A stretch of DNA of 64,000 nt from assembly GCA_018257865.1 (NCBI GenBank), contig JAEUBA010000025.1, forward strand, positions 186,001 to 250,000. The letters run 5' to 3'. Under the pieces are notes generated by a model, which was not told the origin of the DNA, searched no databases, and saw only the letters and a list, made by a program, of their open reading frames with translations. Positions 44,053-56,177 of this stretch are shown here, one piece after another (position 1 is the first letter of the stretch; every line of letters starts with the position of its first letter). A program made the translations under genes and the position numbers. The DNA is from Stereocaulon alpinum. Taxonomy: Eukaryota > Ascomycota > Lecanoromycetes > Lecanorales > Stereocaulaceae.

Positions 44053-45469
44053 TTACTTTTGCCGTTCCGCGGTCTTCGTACTCCAGGGAATCTTAGGCAA
44101 GCGTTTATTGTTAACACTGCCCATCTCATACGTCCTGGGCCCAGCATTGCTCTCATCCCAGTCCTCATTTCCAACAACTGGGCTCTCCTGCACAAGTGGC
44201 TGCCCCACCAGCGTAGCCTCCTCATCAAGTCTCTTGAAGCCCCAGTCACGCCTTGGCGATACCGGACGGATGGTGCTTTTGGTAGCTACAGCGGATTTCT
44301 TGGCGCCGGAGCCGGTCTTGACTGTCATGGCCGTGCGGGAGGACAGGCTGAGAAATTCGCCGAAAAGGGGACCTGGAATTGTCTCAGTATTAGGGTTATC
44401 GAAACAGAGAAGGAGGCAATGAGGGTCGGGGCAGGCTTACGCAAGGTAGGAAGACAAGCGCTCAGAACTCCGATACTCTGTTCTACCGAACTCCATACGA
44501 TAATGTTGCGAGATTCCCACGTCGAGTCGAAGTCATTGACTTGGCTCGTTGAGGTCATTCGAGTGATTAAAATAGCGCAGACGAGGCGAACGATCGAAAC
44601 AGCGCAGACACTGCAAGATTTTAGAAATAGAACAGCAACTCTGAACAAACATAGTAACTTACAAAAATCCCAGCAAGAAAATACCCGTCAGAATCAATTT
44701 GTGTGTTCGATTTGTGTGAAGAGACCAAACCATAGGCATAGGCAAGCAAAGAACCATCACATCCGTGAGTAGATTCGCAATTCCACTGCCAAGCGAAAAC
44801 GCACTTAGGTCCACACACTTCGGCTTTTTAATCGTGCGGTCCCAAAATGCGGCTACCGGTACACATTGGAAGATCGTAGCGAAGAAAAGACTAATATAGT
44901 AGGAGAGGATGATGCCTGCTGAGACATACAGCGCTAAGCGGAAGGGCTTCGAGATGCCAAAGTACCGGTAGTATAATAGGAGTAAAGACGCTTTGGTAGC
45001 GGCTGAGGTGGTAAAATAGAAGATTGAAATTACTAGCGTAGTCTGTAGTTATGTTAAAGTACAACTCTGAGCGCCCTAGCAATCCCTGGCAGTGAAGTAC
45101 CACTGACCTTTTGGAAATTGGGCAGCTGAGTGGGGTTCACAGCTGGTAGATGCCGGCCAAGGCCATAGAGCGCTGTGTCGAGGATGATTGATATGCTGAG
45201 GCCATATGAAAGTAACTTTGAGTATAGTCAGCGTTCGTTCAGCGCGTGGTGGCCCAATCCCAGTGCAACTGTACAAGAGCGGCAACAATCGTGTAGTCAT
45301 CGTATGACAATCCAGCCTTCGACTTCCGTCTCGATAAGAAGCGAAGAACAACCCCAATAGTAGCAATGACAGTCACGACAGCAATCGAAGAATAGATACC
45401 GGGTGCCTCAGATTGAGCAAGTTCTTCCTTCGAGAGTCCTTGAAAGTGAGGAGTCTGATTTATCGACAT
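44053..45469 (-). CDS. Fungal rhodopsin-domain membrane protein (first copy)
   Basis: Five exons (45469-45275, 45215-45108, 45042-44663, 44610-44441, 44372-44053) give 390 aa. Seven hydrophobic segments can be followed, beginning IYSSIAVVTVIATIGVVL. The family hallmarks are in place: SYDDYTIVAAL after the first segment, YGLGRHLPAV, LLLYYRYFG, FQCVPVAAFWD (with a conserved Cys), LLTDVMVLCLPMPMVWSL, and CLPTLRPLF near the last segment. A soluble serine-rich cytosolic tail follows. This is the large fungal 'rhodopsin domain' (SAT4/Pth11-like) group of receptor-like proteins. No retinal-binding Lys pattern is evident, so light sensing should not be assumed. All four introns are GT-AG and preserve frame. 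Confidence 0.87.
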
Positions 45470-46182
45470 CTTTAGAAGCTGTCACTTGCAAGATGTGAGA
45501 AGAGTGGAAGCTGTACAACGGCAAGAAAATTTAAAAAGAAAGATGAATTTAAGCATGAATTCATGATCAAGGCTTGGGCCCCTGTTCTGTAGAGCGCTTG
45601 AACTTTGGAGTACCACACCATAGCGACCTATTCTTGTTCCCCATGGCCAGCCTCATAACGTTATGCATGCCGAAAACCGTTGATCTCCGATGTAGTTGAT
45701 GGGCGTGGTCAATGTTACATCGAAATGCTGCGCCTCCGCATGCAACCAACCAGCTCAAAAGTAAGACTTTCTCCACGGAAAGATCGAGCTTTTGGGTGTT
45801 AAGCCAACTGTGATTTGGTAGTGTGTCGTTGGGGTCGGATGCGCAACGCTCAGGATCACTGACGACATCATGGCACACTGAAGGAGATTAGGCCACATGG
45901 GATTTAATACACGGGACATCTATAGCCTATCTATACGAAGATCTGAAAGCCTTCGCAACAGCCAATGAAACACGTTTCAACAAGGAAGATCTACGACAAA
46001 GTCGACCTCTGTCGCCATACATGGCATATTGATCAGGCTCGGTCATCGAGATCTTCCTGATGCGTTGTTTCAATGCTCAACGAGTGGCTCTCCAGCAAAT
46101 ATGGAGGGGTCAATCCTTCCAGATAAATGCAGATTATCTGGCATGATTTGTATACGCTGCCATTGAAAAGGTGTTTGTGTAT
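45470..46182. other. Intergenic, no gene seen
   Basis: Upstream of the first rhodopsin-domain gene; its left part is that gene's promoter. No other feature noted. Confidence 0.4.
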
Positions 46183-46191
46183 GCATGAGCC

Positions 46192-46626
46192 CGGGTCCCA
46201 GCTCGGTGAGGGTAGAGAAAAGTTCCGTGTGGGTAGAAAATTAGCTTCCGCAAAAGCTCAGTGCGGGTAGAAATTTGAAATTTTCATCCTACCCCGCTTC
46301 AGCACTTTCACCTACACATAAGGTGCGCATATGCTTTACATATACGTAGGGTGTATATAATATTAATGATGCCGTTAATTAACCCTCCTACCTCAGCGAA
46401 GGATACTATCTCCCGCTGGCTGAATAGAATCCCAGTGTGTATATCCTCAGCATATACTGAGCATATACAAGAGCTGACTTACCACTCGACTTTCTAACAG
46501 TGCTATGATTAAGATATGCTCAGCATATGCAAACAGCTTATTGCGGGTAGAACTTTTTTTTTTCTACCCGCACGGAACTTTCTACCCACACGGAACTTTT
46601 CTCTACCCACACCGAGCTGCGACCCC
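46192..46626. mobile_element. Mutator-like non-autonomous element with 9-bp target duplication
   Basis: A 435-bp unit flanked on both sides by the direct repeat GCATGAGCC (46183-46191 and 46627-46635). Its ends are inverted repeats of about 55 bp: the left begins GGGTCCCAGCTCGGTGAGGG, the right in reverse complement GGGTCGCAGCTCGGTGTGGG. Both continue TAGAGAAAAGTTCCGTGTGG. Subterminal copies of GTGCGGGTAGAA-type words recur inward in both orientations. There is no coding capacity. Nine-bp duplications and long terminal repeats fit Mutator/MULE-type elements, here a MITE. Arms are close to identical, so the insertion is fairly recent. Confidence 0.82.
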
Positions 46627-46635
46627 GCATGAGCC

Positions 46636-47062
46636 CCACCAAGCAGTCCCAAACCCCCGGTCAAGGAGTGATGATGACGCGTTGTCAAAGTAGCCATAGG
46701 CTAGAACATACATGACTCAAAGGTGGTGGTGGTGATAAGGATTATGACTCAGGGTGTGGAGATCTAATCTCGCAATCAGGCCCACTTTTAGACTAGCTCT
46801 CTTTCTCCCGATTCCGCCTTCTTTTCCCCAGCCTGGCACCCACATGAGAAATCTACAACGTCGAGCGGGATAGCGCCACGGCGGGCCGCGAGAATATGGC
46901 AAAACGAAGCAACAGCCTCAGGTGGTAATCGGGCTGGCTCGGCTGGTCAAGAACAGAACTACAGTAAGTTCATGTGTTTCCGGGCCGGGGCCCCCTAATT
47001 AAGTCTCCGAAGCGAGCCACCAAAGCTTACTGTACTGTAATTAGTGCTTACAGTACCTTACG
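46636..47062. other. Spacer between two non-autonomous elements
   Basis: No gene seen. The part near 47035-47062 is rich in TACTGTA/TACAGTA words. Confidence 0.4.
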
Positions 47063-47414
47063 GAGTACGGAGGCTGACACCGAAAGTCCTGGAACGGTGC
47101 TAGATTGGTTGGTGTGCCAAGTCTGGAGCCCTGACACTAGCTTCCTCCATTGGCCCCGGAAGGTGGCCCGTAGAGCTGGGTGAGTAGGGTTAAGAGATTG
47201 GGCTCTTTAGGGGGCGTTCTAGGCAGATCTCAGCCTACAAGGCGGGGTACATGGGTATCTCTGCGCCGCCCAGCCCACTGTCTATTTCCCTAGCCGGGAG
47301 TCGCCTAGGGCAATCTCTCCAGGGCGATATCAAGAGCTTGGTTTAGGGCTACGGACTTGGTACACCAGCCAATCTAGCGCCGTTCCAGGACGTTTGGTGT
47401 CGGCTTCCGTAGTA
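47063..47414. mobile_element. Foldback element with 75-bp arms
   Basis: Left arm 47063-47140 and right arm 47341-47414 are inverted repeats. Shared words include GTCCTGGAACGG, GCTAGATTGG, TGGTGT and CCAAGTC. At least seven of the differences between arms are transitions (C/T or A/G). The central 200 bp has no coding capacity. No target duplication is obvious, and the outer ends may extend slightly beyond these limits. Confidence 0.62.
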
Positions 47415-47784
47415 ATCAGAGATTTCTTAGGATGACTCTGGGGACCTTTCTGAGGTGACGTGGAACTCTATCCGTCCCTGACAGGTGGAGGAGAACGGAC
47501 ATGGGACTCAGGGTTCCGGTACCAGTGCGTAGTGTAGAGCATATCGTCGTGGAAACCTTCTCAAATCATTGTGTCAATATCGTCTCTAGTACCAACTTAA
47601 AAAAAAGGGGAGGTCCTAGCCCGGAAGATAAAACGGGCACCAGAATAAAAGTTGACAATGACGCAAATTGGACAGAGGCTCGAGCCTACTATCCTATGCT
47701 TTTACAAGAGGGTGGGAGAAGACGGATCCTAACCAGGAGAATCAGTCACACAATGTGCTGACTGGAGCAGCTGCAGAGTACTCT
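47415..47784. other. Intergenic, no gene seen
   Basis: Between the foldback element and the 3' end of the second rhodopsin-domain gene. Only short frames. Confidence 0.4.
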
Positions 47785-49215
47785 TTAGTCTGAGATACGG
47801 TGTTCCGTTGCAGTTCGATGGTAGAAGTTCCCAGAAGAATCAAAACCACTATCCGTTCTACTGATCTCCTACAGAGAATTGTTCTTGTTAGACCCTTCGA
47901 AATATGGTCATGATCTGTTATACGCACGCACTTGAGACTCACATAATCTCTGGTTACGCCGATGTTTCCCTTGGGTACTGCTGCATATCCTTCGTTACCG
48001 CCGACGTTACCAATATGACTATCGCCACTTGATGGCCTGTGCAAATAAGATAGCCTTGTACTCGCGTTGCTTCTAGCTGCATCACTCTGCCATGACAATG
48101 CGCCTCTTGACGCTGTAGGCAAAACCATACTTTCAGTGGCAGTCATATGCATCCTACTTCTGAACGTACGGCTTGTGAAAAGTGCTTTGAATGGCGGTAA
48201 ACAGCCGACTATCATCGCTGATGATAATCATGCTCGTCAGCATGAACCCCCAAGACCCATACTCTGTTCAATGCATGGATGCTTACAAACAGTAGACTCG
48301 ATAATACTCCAAAGTGCCAAAAGCACGCCATCTGAAAACGTCGTGCGGGTGATCTTAGCAGCGCGGACAATGGCTACCAGTATGTTTACAGTGCCTAGCG
48401 AAAACACGGCTGCGAGTCCGATCTTTTGTTTGAACGCAAGGCGAACGTTCCAAAGCATATTGAGAGGAAGCAACATTACTATAGAAATGCAACCAGTCAG
48501 CTGAACCCACGTACAGCGGCAGAGCCACGCTTTCGTATTGCAGGCACTGATAGCCTCTACGGGGACTTACTCATCAAGTCTGTACTGTACGTAACCGAAA
48601 TCACCGCGCCAGTACGATCGCTTGGCTTTTGGCAATGATCTACCCTTCGTCAATTTTACTTTCAGCCGCGCCATTGCCTTATGCCAGCCTACCGAAATGG
48701 AAGTACGATGAAGCCGGATGACAATTCAGTGCACTCGCAATCAAACATCCCACATACGCGCCAAAGACGAATACTGCGACCCCGAACCACCACCTCTTAT
48801 ACGCCGCCAATCCAGTAAAAAGCTGCCCAGAAAGTGCCAGAAAGCTCGCTTTCACGCTCCACAGCGCGGTCCGGAACATTGTGATGATGGTAAATTCGTA
48901 CCGCACGTACTGATTCCCATGCCTCAGAAATGCGACATCGATTGGCACGAGTCCAGCATTGCCTTTCTCAAGATAATAGAGGTGAGGCGCTTGTAAAGTC
49001 TGCAACACCGCATTGGAAACCAGAACAAAGTAGGCGAAATAATCCCAGTAATCGTCGAATCCGAGTTTTTGTGCTCTAGTAGTACGGATGAGGGTACGAG
49101 CGAGGACGAAGATACCGGCGAGGCCGGCGCTGCACCACGCGATAGCGATGAGGCCTGATGGTGGCAGGTGGGCTGATATACCGAGTGGCTGGGACTGTGG
49201 CAACTGGTAAGCCAT
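47785..49215 (-). CDS. Fungal rhodopsin-domain membrane protein (second copy)
   Basis: Five exons (49215-48693, 48639-48571, 48478-48287, 48217-47943, 47868-47785) give 380 aa. Hydrophobic segments start with LIAIAWCSAGLAGIFVLART. Hallmarks: FDDYWDYFAYF, a YVRYEFTIITMFRTALWSVK segment, the Cys-bearing SALNCHP, YSTDLM-IMLLPLNMLW across an intron, FKQKIGLAAVFSLG, and VGCLPPFKALF at the last segment. A polar tail follows. The last intron (47869-47942) is optional: reading through gives a different tail of similar length. I prefer splicing because it ends in an acidic-serine tail as in relatives. Same superfamily as the gene at 44053-45469, but only distantly alike, so not a recent tandem copy. 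Ligand unknown. Confidence 0.83.
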
Positions 49216-50004
49216 GGTAGGGTGAGCTGCGACGCCTGTATCCCGAGTACGCGACTGGGTAGGGGTACGTGGGCGTAGAGGCTTCGCCGGAAGAGGTGCG
49301 AGTATGGGTTGTGTAGACGTGTGTCACTGATACGCGACGTTTACGGAAGCAACCGAAACAGGACATGGAGGGTGGAAGCGAGGGGGGTCATTGAAACACC
49401 CTGATGGTGGTGCGCAGACGTAAGGCTAGAAGCAGTCGTCAAGCTAGGGAGGTTAAAGAATGTCTCAGGAGGGACAGCCACAGGGGATGAGGTAGTAAAG
49501 AATAGGAAGTTTAGGATATTGGTACATGCTAATTCCGGAGGAAGAAAGACGGTGCTCTTGGAGTCATCGTTGTTTCCTGTTTCGCGGAGCTTGACCACCG
49601 AAGTGGCAGGATCAGGCAGGAGCGAACAAGAGACCCGAGAGTAATCGAAGAGATTTCCCTTGCATACACAGACAAAGTGAACATTCTCCTCATAGACATG
49701 CCACGAAAAGCTAAATCACCTACACAGAGAAGTTACTGAACCTATAGCTGTTTGAGATAAGAGCTCCATCAGACCGGGTTGAGTGTTTGTATGTGCACCC
49801 TCCGCGCTTTTATGCTGTGATAAACACATCACTTTCCTGTCTCCTTTGACGAAATCGAATTAGAAAATGCGGCGATAGCGGACTCAACGCTATAGTAGAA
49901 TCCAAATCATGTTCACAAATTAGCTACCCCATTTACTTACTTCACTTGTCCATATATTCTACCACCTCACAGAATACCCATACAAACAACAAACCTATCC
50001 ATCA
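49216..50004. other. Intergenic, no gene seen
   Basis: Between the second rhodopsin-domain gene and the 3' end of the FAD oxidase. A 96-codon minus-strand frame (49366-49076, Cys/Arg/Tyr-rich) overlaps the first exon of the rhodopsin-domain gene and is not supported. Confidence 0.4.
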
Positions 50005-52109
50005 CTACCGCGCAACGTACCTTTTCGAAGGTGGTCCCCCATGTCCACTGCCCCACTCTCCTCCTCCATCTCCACTACCCTCTCCACCATGTCCGTTTCG
50101 ACAAATCTGCCCACTCGCCTGGACAGTGTACTCCTCACTTCCAACACAAGTAGGACAATAGAAGACCCCATGTGGATCATACCTCCTCTTGATTTCCTCC
50201 AACCTCCCAAGGTTCCTGCCATAGAAGTCCTGCAGGTAATCCGGGTCAAAGCGATCAGCCTCATTCATGTAACACCCGGTGTCGGGCGCCAAGGTCTTCA
50301 TAGCTTGCGTTTTGTTGTACGTCACATCATCATACACGGCCTGAATGGTAGCATTCGAGGACCCAGGAGCCCAACCACGGGCGACGATATTGTGCACGTA
50401 AGTCTGGCGCCAGGCGGGATTGACGCCTGAATAGGGGTCTGAGGCGTCGGCGAAGACTTGGCCACCGCCTACAAAGACGATGTTGTTAGATGTGGCCTGT
50501 TCGGGTGTGCCGGCTATAGTCTCTAACATAGTATTCAGGGCTGTGGGGTCAGCTGTGAGGGCTTGCCGGTCAAGGAAGCGGGAGCCAAGAGCGGCGCTTT
50601 GACCGACTGGGATCACAACATCTGAGAGGGTATGATAGTACGTGTCGTAGTTGGGGAAAGAGAGATATTTCGTCTCCATGTACAAGCTCTTACCATTGTA
50701 CTTTTCCAATTTGGCGGCTGTGGGAGCAAACAGTGCTTCGGCTTGTGCAACTGTTTCCCCGAAATTGGCAATGGTATGTCTAAAGCCAGTGTTGTAATTA
50801 CCTACGAGTGGAGTTGGAGAGTAAAGTGACCAGGATCCATAACCGGAGAAGCCGCTATCAGAGAGGTTGGGGTAGGCTTGGTGCACAATGGCAACAGCAT
50901 CCATGAAGGCTGGCAGGTCCTTTGGTGTCAGCGGTGCAAAGCCGAAGACTTGAGCTGCGACACTATTGGTAGGGTGTGCTTTAACGACAGTCTCCACAAC
51001 GACGCCATAACTGCTGGGTCCTCCGCCGCGAATGGCGAAGAAGATGTCTTGATGCTGACATGCATCTGCAGTGACGATCTTGCCTGACGCGAGTACGACC
51101 TGTGCTTCAAGGACTTGGTCCGCACCTAAGCCAAAGTCATGTGTTGAGGGACTGTGACCACCACCCTGCATCCAGCCGCCAAGACAGCCGACAGACTGTA
51201 CCTTTGTTAGCTAGCTAGAAAAAGCTGGATGATGACACAAAGGTGACGTACTGGAGTACCGCCGCCAACAACCACCACATTGTTAGCTGCAGCTAGAGGA
51301 TAAACGTCCTCCCAGGTATACCCGCCTCCAATGGTGAAAGAGCTCCCCATCCAACCAGACTTCGAGCAACGACCACTAGGCTCATACCTTCGTTGGAAGG
51401 TGATACCCCTCCGTAGGTATCGTATCCAAACCTGCAGGCTGCCGTAGCCCGTAGATCTAGGTTCTGTCAGACCCTGCATAATGTCTGGACCCGACAGGTC
51501 GGCTCACCTGCGCAAGATATCGTGACCTGTGTTCCTTACTACCAATCGAATGTTCTTCTGCCTGGCAAAATCGATTCCTGCCGCAACGTCCGCAATCTCC
51601 GTTGCATTGATTGTATACACAGGCTGGTCCCCAATAGAGCAGGTACCGACTGCTTGGGACGCGGTTCCGTCGTTTGACGAACATGAATTGTTCTGCTCAT
51701 ATCCGATCGTACATGGTGACTTTGTTGTAGTTGCATTAACCGGTGGACATGATTCTGTGGGATACGAGAGGGCTATGGGATTGTTGGAGACGAAGGCCTG
51801 GATTGTCAATTCTTTGTCGAGGGCCGCGCAAAGTTCAGCATTATATGCTGGACCAGGATAGCAAGGTAGTGCAGGGGGAACATCTGCGATGAGTTTTCCT
51901 CCCAGCGAGTGGTTGAAAGCACTCCATTGGGATATTGATGGCCAGCAGTTCTCTACTGGGTCCTGCTATCGCATCAGCCACTCCGGAAATTATATCCAGA
52001 GAAGGGGAGATAGGATCTGACATACACATTTGCAATTAGAGCGCCAAGCTTGCACGGGAAGAGGCACCAAAGCAAAGACATTCCAAAGCAGAAAGTTGAA
52101 CAACATCAT
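50005..52109 (-). CDS. Secreted berberine-bridge-type FAD oxidase
   Basis: Four exons (52109-52026, 51965-51508, 51456-51252, 51195-50005) give 645 aa. A signal peptide (MMLFNFLLWNVFALVPLPVQA) is the first exon. The FAD-binding PCMH domain has the NTGHD motif, whose His carries covalent 8-alpha-linked FAD in this family, then IGGGYTWEDVY, VVVVGGG, GGWMQGGGHS and the GLGADQVLEAQVV strand. The second covalent ligand, a Cys a few residues after VVVVGG in bicovalent members, is absent, so FAD is probably linked by His only. The C-terminal BBE segment appears as RYDPHGVFYCPTCVG, followed by a Gly-rich tail. Enzymes of this class oxidise sugars or secondary metabolites with O2. The substrate cannot be read from the sequence, and no biosynthetic cluster surrounds it. 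Confidence 0.88.
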
Positions 52110-54405
52110 CACGAAAGTCAAGAGCTTTCAAAGGCCTTCAGAGATCAACAGATATTTTGTAACTATGTGGGCGGACCCAGGAGATCTATATTAGGTGCAT
52201 TCCGATCGCCCTCACATAGCCAGCAAGGAAGGCACGAGGCAATGACGCCAGTGAATGGGTCTGAACTTCGGCAATCTCTCCAAGGAATGGGCATGATCGG
52301 CGATGACATCGAAATATCAATATCAGTGAGACTATGGTAGCGTTATGCCTTTCAAGAGTGATGCGAACGGCCTGTTCTTAGGTGCATGCGGCTAAGCCAC
52401 TATATAGGATTGACGCCTTAGGGGCTCCTTAGCCACCGTGGCTTTTCACCGCATTCTCACAACCTTCTAATCCAAGATTGTATAGCTTAGTAGGATAACT
52501 GTGTCAAATGATGGATGACGTACTGAACCCAACGGCATTCGATCAAGCTCCCGAAGCCCCGCAGTGGCACAGCAAAATGTTTTGTCATGCATGTACATCG
52601 TGAGCTGGCGGATGCAGCAAGGATAAGGTGAGATCCCCCACATTTGGTAAATCAATCTTGGAAAAGCTGGCACTCAGATTTGGCACATACACAAAGCTAC
52701 GCTCTAAGGCCGTTGCGTGATTGACAGCGCTCTTCTCATGTGGATGTTCCGAATCACGATGAAAGCGGAGTAGCGAACACAGAAACAAACCGACCTGGAA
52801 GGCCTGTCGTGTGGCTCCCGATACGGGAGGAATCTTGCACAGCATAGGACGCCATCCACTGCCGCTCAATCCGACGCAGATCTGACGTGAGACGCCACTT
52901 TTAAAGACTCAAGTCCGTGAGGAGGTTGAAAACTATGCTGGATTGTCGCAATGATCGAATGCCCAGCTCTAACTTGGCTCCATGGCTTGCGTCGACTGGT
53001 TTAGACATTTCAATCCTGGAGCTGATATGTCTCTCTGGCCCCCCCATCTCATACGTAGTAACGTACCCAAATATTTGAATGAAGTAAGAGCACCTACAAG
53101 CGGGGCTTTCGGGGTAGATGCCAAAACCGTCTAGCAGGCTGACTTAAGTCGCCGGAGAGACATCAATCTCTGGATTATGCTCCACAAAGAAAGACCGCAC
53201 TCACAGAAATTATTCCCGCTGCAAGCGTCATGACGGATAAAGGACCATGAGGACCACTAGCTACTAATCAAATGGACTTGACTGCATTTCGAACAAAGAG
53301 TGAGATGGACCATATGACTTGCTCCCCATTTCTTTCCAGGTCCAAAGCCATGATTCGAATCAGCGCCATGCGTTCGCTGTCTTCACCATCCCAGCTGGGC
53401 GGCATCTTGCAGGTAGAATGAAATCTTCGAGCAGGAAGTCGGAAGTGGGTGTCGCCTTAAGAGTGTGTAGCCCAACTTCATAACAATCCTGAGATACTTC
53501 TCCATGGTCCATACACGCAATTGTGTTCTTCCAGATGCTTTGTGGTAGTGATATTGACACTGTCCAAGTCCGCTTCTTGATTCATGCCAAGTCATTCGTC
53601 TCCATACTCACTGTCTTCGCCCAGCGTAAGAGCCTTAGGTGACTTCGCGCATTGTCCGGCTATTATTCCCAACCTCATCCATTGCGAAAAATCACTCCAA
53701 GGATTAGGCTTTGGGCCAGTTTCCGTCCCCAATAGTGTGCCCACATAGATTAGGTGAAGACCGTGTTGTTCCAATACTAGTCAGGCGATTGCAAATGGTA
53801 GTAGTTGAGCCGAGAAGCTGGGCGTATCGCCAAAGTCCTTTCAAACTGCAGTGAATGCACGAGAACAGTCCCAACAGCAAATCGTAAGAGTGGCGTCCGT
53901 GGGGTCCGCGCCGGGAGCATTAACATCGGGACCTATAGGAGAACATTGTTGAGGGGATGATTCGCGCCGAAGTAGGAAGAGAGATGATGGCGAGTAAAAG
54001 TAAGGTCGCAAGGAGATCAGATCATGATTGGCCAGGGTTTACTGGCTGTAGCCATAAGAGGCAGCAGTGAGATGGTGCCAAGGTGGGGGCTTGGAGAGTA
54101 ACAAGTGGATCGGCAGTAGAGGCTAGAACAAAGATGTGGGATGAGGTCCCCTCATCCTTGCGTGCATGCCCCTCACATATGCAGATAGATTGTACTATTT
54201 TCCAGTGAACTGAAAGGTACATTGAGTAAGGGGTGTTTCCAAACCCCACAAAGCTTGCTTTGAGACGCGAGATGACATCACCCGGAGTTTCTCCGGCTAA
54301 AGCTTCGACAGCGGCCACAAAAAACCCTTCGTGTAAACATGGCTGCCTTTGATTATTAGATCTGCTCCCTAGATGCAACAAATCCACAAGTGAAACCTTC
54401 CAACA
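52110..54405. other. Intergenic, no gene seen (2.3 kb)
   Basis: Divergent spacer between the FAD oxidase (-) and the LEU2-type gene (+). Frames are below 125 codons, overlap on both strands and have no recognisable content. Confidence 0.5.
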
Positions 54406-55828
54406 ATGCCTTCCTACAACATTGTCGTCTTCTCCGGAGACTACTGTGGTCCAGAAGTAAGCTACCCTCAGGCACGTGAGACATTGAAAGGATGGCTGCT
54501 TACAAGCTTTGCATTAGGTCACAGCAGAAGCTGTCAAGGTACACTGCACCAGACCATTGATCACAGCCACGGAAGACAAGGCTCATACAGCTGCTTCAGA
54601 TCCTTCGAATAGTGGAGAAAGAAAGACCTCAAATCAAATTTAACTTTCAAGAACATTTACTTGGTGGTGTGCGGATGCCCAATTCCACTAGTGGCCAATG
54701 GCACAGGCTGACAGCTACGAAAGGCTTCTATTGACGTTACTGGCTCTCCGCTCACAGATGAAGCTCTCAATGCCGCAAAAGAAGCAGATGCAATCCTCTT
54801 AGGCGCAATTGGCGGTCCAGTACGCTCTTCAAACTCCCTTCTCTGCCCCACTTCGGCCTCCCGAATCGAGCCAAAAGCACCTTCTGATAAGTCATTGGAC
54901 TAGAAATATGGCACCGGTGCCATCCGCCCCGAACAAGGCCTTCTTAAACTTCGCAAAGAACTCGGCACATTCGGTAACCTACGTCCATGCAACTTCGCCT
55001 CCGAATCCCTCGTGAAGATCTCCCCTTTAAAAGAAGACATCTGTCGCGGTGTCAATTTTACGGTAGTTCGAGAGTTGACTGGGGGGATCTATTTTGGAGA
55101 GCGCAAAGAGGAGGAGAACGACGGCTACGCGTGGGATACGGAACCTTACTCTCGTGCGGAGATCGAACGAATAACAAGACTCGCTGCGCATTTAGCACTC
55201 AAAAGCGATCCACCCATGAAAGTTTGGAGTTTAGATAAAGCAAATGTTCTTGCTACATCAAGATTATGGAGGAAAGTGGTATCAGAAGTCATGGCAAAAG
55301 AATATCCGCAGCTAGAGCTTGGGCACCATTTGATTGATAGTGCGGCTATGTTGATGGTTAAAGATCCGAGAGCACTGAATGGCGTCGTGGTGACGAGTAA
55401 TCTGTTTGGGGATATCATCAGTGACGAGGCGAGCGTCATTCCAGGAAGTCTGGGGTTACTGCCGAGTGCGAGTCTAAGTGGGATACCGGACGGGAAGGGG
55501 AAATGTAATGGGATCTATGAACCCATTCATGGTGCGTGATCCTGGGGAAGTTTAGGAGAGTGGAAGACAAGGGCGTGCTGATACGGATCTAGGTTCCGCA
55601 CCAGATATCGCAGGCAAGAAAAAGGTCAACCCCATCGCAGCCATCCTCTCCACCGCAATGATGCTACAATATTCCTTTAACCTCCCCAAAGAAGCGAAAG
55701 CCATCGAAGACGCGGTGAGGATAACAATCGACGAAGGCATAAATACCAGTGATATCGGAGGACATTCGTCAACCCAACAAGTTGGAGATCATGTAGCTCA
55801 AGTTTTGTCTGAGGTTCTATCTGGATGA
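54406..55828 (+). CDS. LEU2: 3-isopropylmalate dehydrogenase
   Basis: Oxidative decarboxylation of 3-isopropylmalate to 2-oxoisocaproate with NAD+, the third step of leucine synthesis. Six exons (54406-54456, 54518-54538, 54600-54668, 54724-54819, 54904-55531, 55593-55828) give 366 aa, the usual length. Family text in order: [56 protein letters not shown] (with the Arg and Tyr of the active site), [10 protein letters not shown] (catalytic Lys), [14 protein letters not shown] (metal-binding Asp), and [12 protein letters not shown] for NAD. Five introns of 55-84 nt are all GT-AG. Exon 2 is only 21 nt. Viewed unspliced the 5' end looks broken, but splicing restores it fully. A paralogue from a metabolite cluster cannot be excluded; no such cluster is visible. 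Confidence 0.92.
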
Positions 55829-56177
55829 CGCAACCTCTTAGTTAAAGCTCATATGGTAGTCCATAGAGCATACCGTTGGAAGTCGCAAGTTCAACGAAGG
55901 GTGATCGCCGCTTGCGTAGTGATACGCGAATTTTCCGCGATACTTGGCTTGTCGCTATTCTCCATCCGAGACGTCAGCTTCTGACCCTGCTCTCCACCGC
56001 CAATATTCGCTATCAGATATTTCAGAAGCCATTGCCTACCAAGGAAATGCTCGTTAGCGAAGTCTTACGGCGCGATAAGGAGGTCCAACTTCTCGAAAAG
56101 TGCGCGTTGGCAGCTATGACTACTCCCAGTCCGGCCTCGAAACCGATCCGTATTCCATCAATCCCACTGACCCCAGT
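55829..56177. other. Convergent intergenic region
   Basis: About 350 bp between the 3' ends of the LEU2-type gene (+) and APC10 (-). It probably holds both terminators. Confidence 0.45.

Noticed and set aside
44059..44772. 237-codon plus-strand frame opposite the first rhodopsin-domain gene
   Set aside because: Antisense shadow of exons 3-5 of a well-supported membrane protein gene; no motif of its own.
49076..49366. Small Cys/Arg/Tyr-rich minus-strand frame starting MSCFGCFRKRR
   Set aside because: Overlaps the first exon of the rhodopsin-domain gene on the same strand in another frame and has low-complexity content; probably a shadow.
54457..54903. LEU2-type gene as a frameshifted pseudogene
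   Set aside because: The apparent stops and shifts fall inside four GT-AG introns; removing them restores all conserved residues.
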